Shown piece after piece: positions 14,405 through 14,811 of a stretch of DNA of 14,811 nucleotides. The notes below the pieces were generated by a model. That model made no database searches. It worked only from the letters and a program-made list of their open reading frames with translations, and was not told the DNA's origin. Origin of the DNA: Bacteriovorax sp. (GTDB taxonomy: Bacteria > Bdellovibrionota > Bacteriovoracia > Bacteriovoracales > Bacteriovoracaceae); contig JAURXW010000332.1 in NCBI GenBank assembly GCA_030654205.1, forward strand, positions 1 through 14,811. The letters run 5' to 3'. The stretch's first letter is position 1, and each line of letters starts with the position of its first letter. Made by a program: the position numbers and the translations under genes.

Positions 14405-14811
14405 ATGTCGGAAATTTCTGATCAAATTCAAACCTTAGTACCTGAGTATGTGCGTAATTTACAAATTTATCAGTCGGGTAAACCGATTGAAGAACTTACA
14501 CGAGAACGTGGACTTACCAAAATATCTAAGCTTGCCAGCAATGAAAATCCATTAGGACCTTCGCCTTTTGCTATTCAAAAGATGACTAATGCGCTCTGGG
14601 ATGTGCACCGCTATCCCGACATGAACGCCTATGCATTAAAATCATCCTTGGCGCGACTTTATAAGCTTAAAAAAGAAAATATTATTTTAAGTGTAGGACG
14701 TTTTACAAAAGCTATTAATACAAAGAAGCAAGAGTTTTTAATTGATATTTTTAAAAGAATCTGTGATCTTGAATTTTTTGAGTGGAGACTTGTTCTTATT
14801 GGTTCTGTTTT
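14405..14811 (+). CDS. hisC: hisC 5' part fused in-frame to glycosyltransferase-4 sequence
   Basis: Translation from the ATG at 14405 is open to the window end (135 codons). Residues 1 to about 95 match histidinol-phosphate aminotransferase: LVPEYVRNLQIYQSGKP near the start, KLASNENPLGPSP (a hallmark, the SNEN segment), HRYPDMNAYALKSSLARLY and the ENIIL approach to the PLP region. HisC would continue with GNGSNE, but from about position 14690 the sequence reads SVGRFTKAINTKKQEFLIDIFKRICD and RLVLIGSV, the nucleotide-sugar-binding start of GT4 glycosyltransferases. The frame is continuous. The HisC enzyme, which transfers the amino group in histidine synthesis, would be non-functional in this form. 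The join is likely an assembly chimera at a contig end. The hisC part alone is confident; the ribosome-binding site is weak. Confidence 0.85.
   Translation, partial: MSEISDQIQTLVPEYVRNLQIYQSGKPIEELTRERGLTKISKLASNENPLGPSPFAIQKMTNALWDVHRYPDMNAYALKSSLARLYKLKKENIILSVGRFTKAINTKKQEFLIDIFKRICDLEFFEWRLVLIGSV
14676..14692 (+). other. Join point between hisC and glycosyltransferase sequence
   Basis: AAAATATTATTTTA (14676-14689) encodes ENIIL, which fits both HisC (ENIILGNG) and GT4 proteins (ILSVGRF). A stretch shared by both genes at this point would let an assembler or recombination event switch between them. Confidence 0.6.

Noticed and set aside
1..14811. CRISPR array, transposase, phage or restriction genes
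   Set aside because: No short spaced direct repeats, transposase motifs, phage proteins or nuclease signatures were seen on either strand.

Overview
The window looks like part of an AT-rich Gram-negative chromosome. It has a DAP-type peptidoglycan gene (dapF), an outer-membrane DUF481 protein, lipoproteins with lipoboxes, an SLT-type lytic transglycosylase and an unusually high share of secreted proteins. The style (many lineage-specific exported proteins of unknown function, low GC, loose gene packing) suggests Bdellovibrionota/Bacteriovoracia. That assignment is inference; there is no rRNA or phylogenetic marker strong enough to settle it.

Layout. Positions 1-2449 (minus strand) hold a short operon: an iron-type alcohol dehydrogenase related to phosphonoacetaldehyde/hydroxyethylphosphonate dehydrogenases, a TauE/SafE permease, a ferritin-like di-iron protein, and a membrane protein that starts inside the stop codon of the di-iron gene and runs off the window. 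The dehydrogenase lacks its C-terminal half and the permease lacks its N-terminus; they meet at about 1815-1836, so this is a deletion or an assembly chimera. Positions 2622-9634 are dominated by exported proteins: a cysteine-containing secreted protein, a duplicated-domain secreted protein, a DUF481 outer-membrane protein, a lipoprotein with a DUF3494 ice-binding domain, a small protein with three copies of a C-x4-F-x6-C motif, a lytic transglycosylase, and a TolB-like plus Kelch double-propeller protein. Positions 9647-9690 hold a perfect 20-bp inverted repeat acting as a terminator between convergent genes. Positions 9660-11423 (minus) are dapF followed by a propeller-like lipoprotein. Positions 11584-12843 (plus) encode a secreted protein with three related domains, ending in a clear intrinsic terminator. 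Positions 12909-14311 (minus) are a DUF309 gene overlapping a divergent GT9-like gene. From 14405 (plus) a hisC gene begins, but after about 95 codons the frame continues in-frame into a family-4 glycosyltransferase sequence.

No RNA gene, CRISPR array, insertion sequence, phage gene or recognisable defence system was seen. About nine of the sixteen genes encode exported proteins, so the coherent theme is the cell envelope and secretome (peptidoglycan supply and cleavage, outer-membrane and lipoprotein components). I do not see a complete new multi-gene system. The best leads are the two chimeric junctions, the repeat-built secreted proteins, the lipoprotein ice-binding domain, and a hairpin that would cover the ribosome-binding site of the double-propeller gene. 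No gap between genes exceeds 300 bases.
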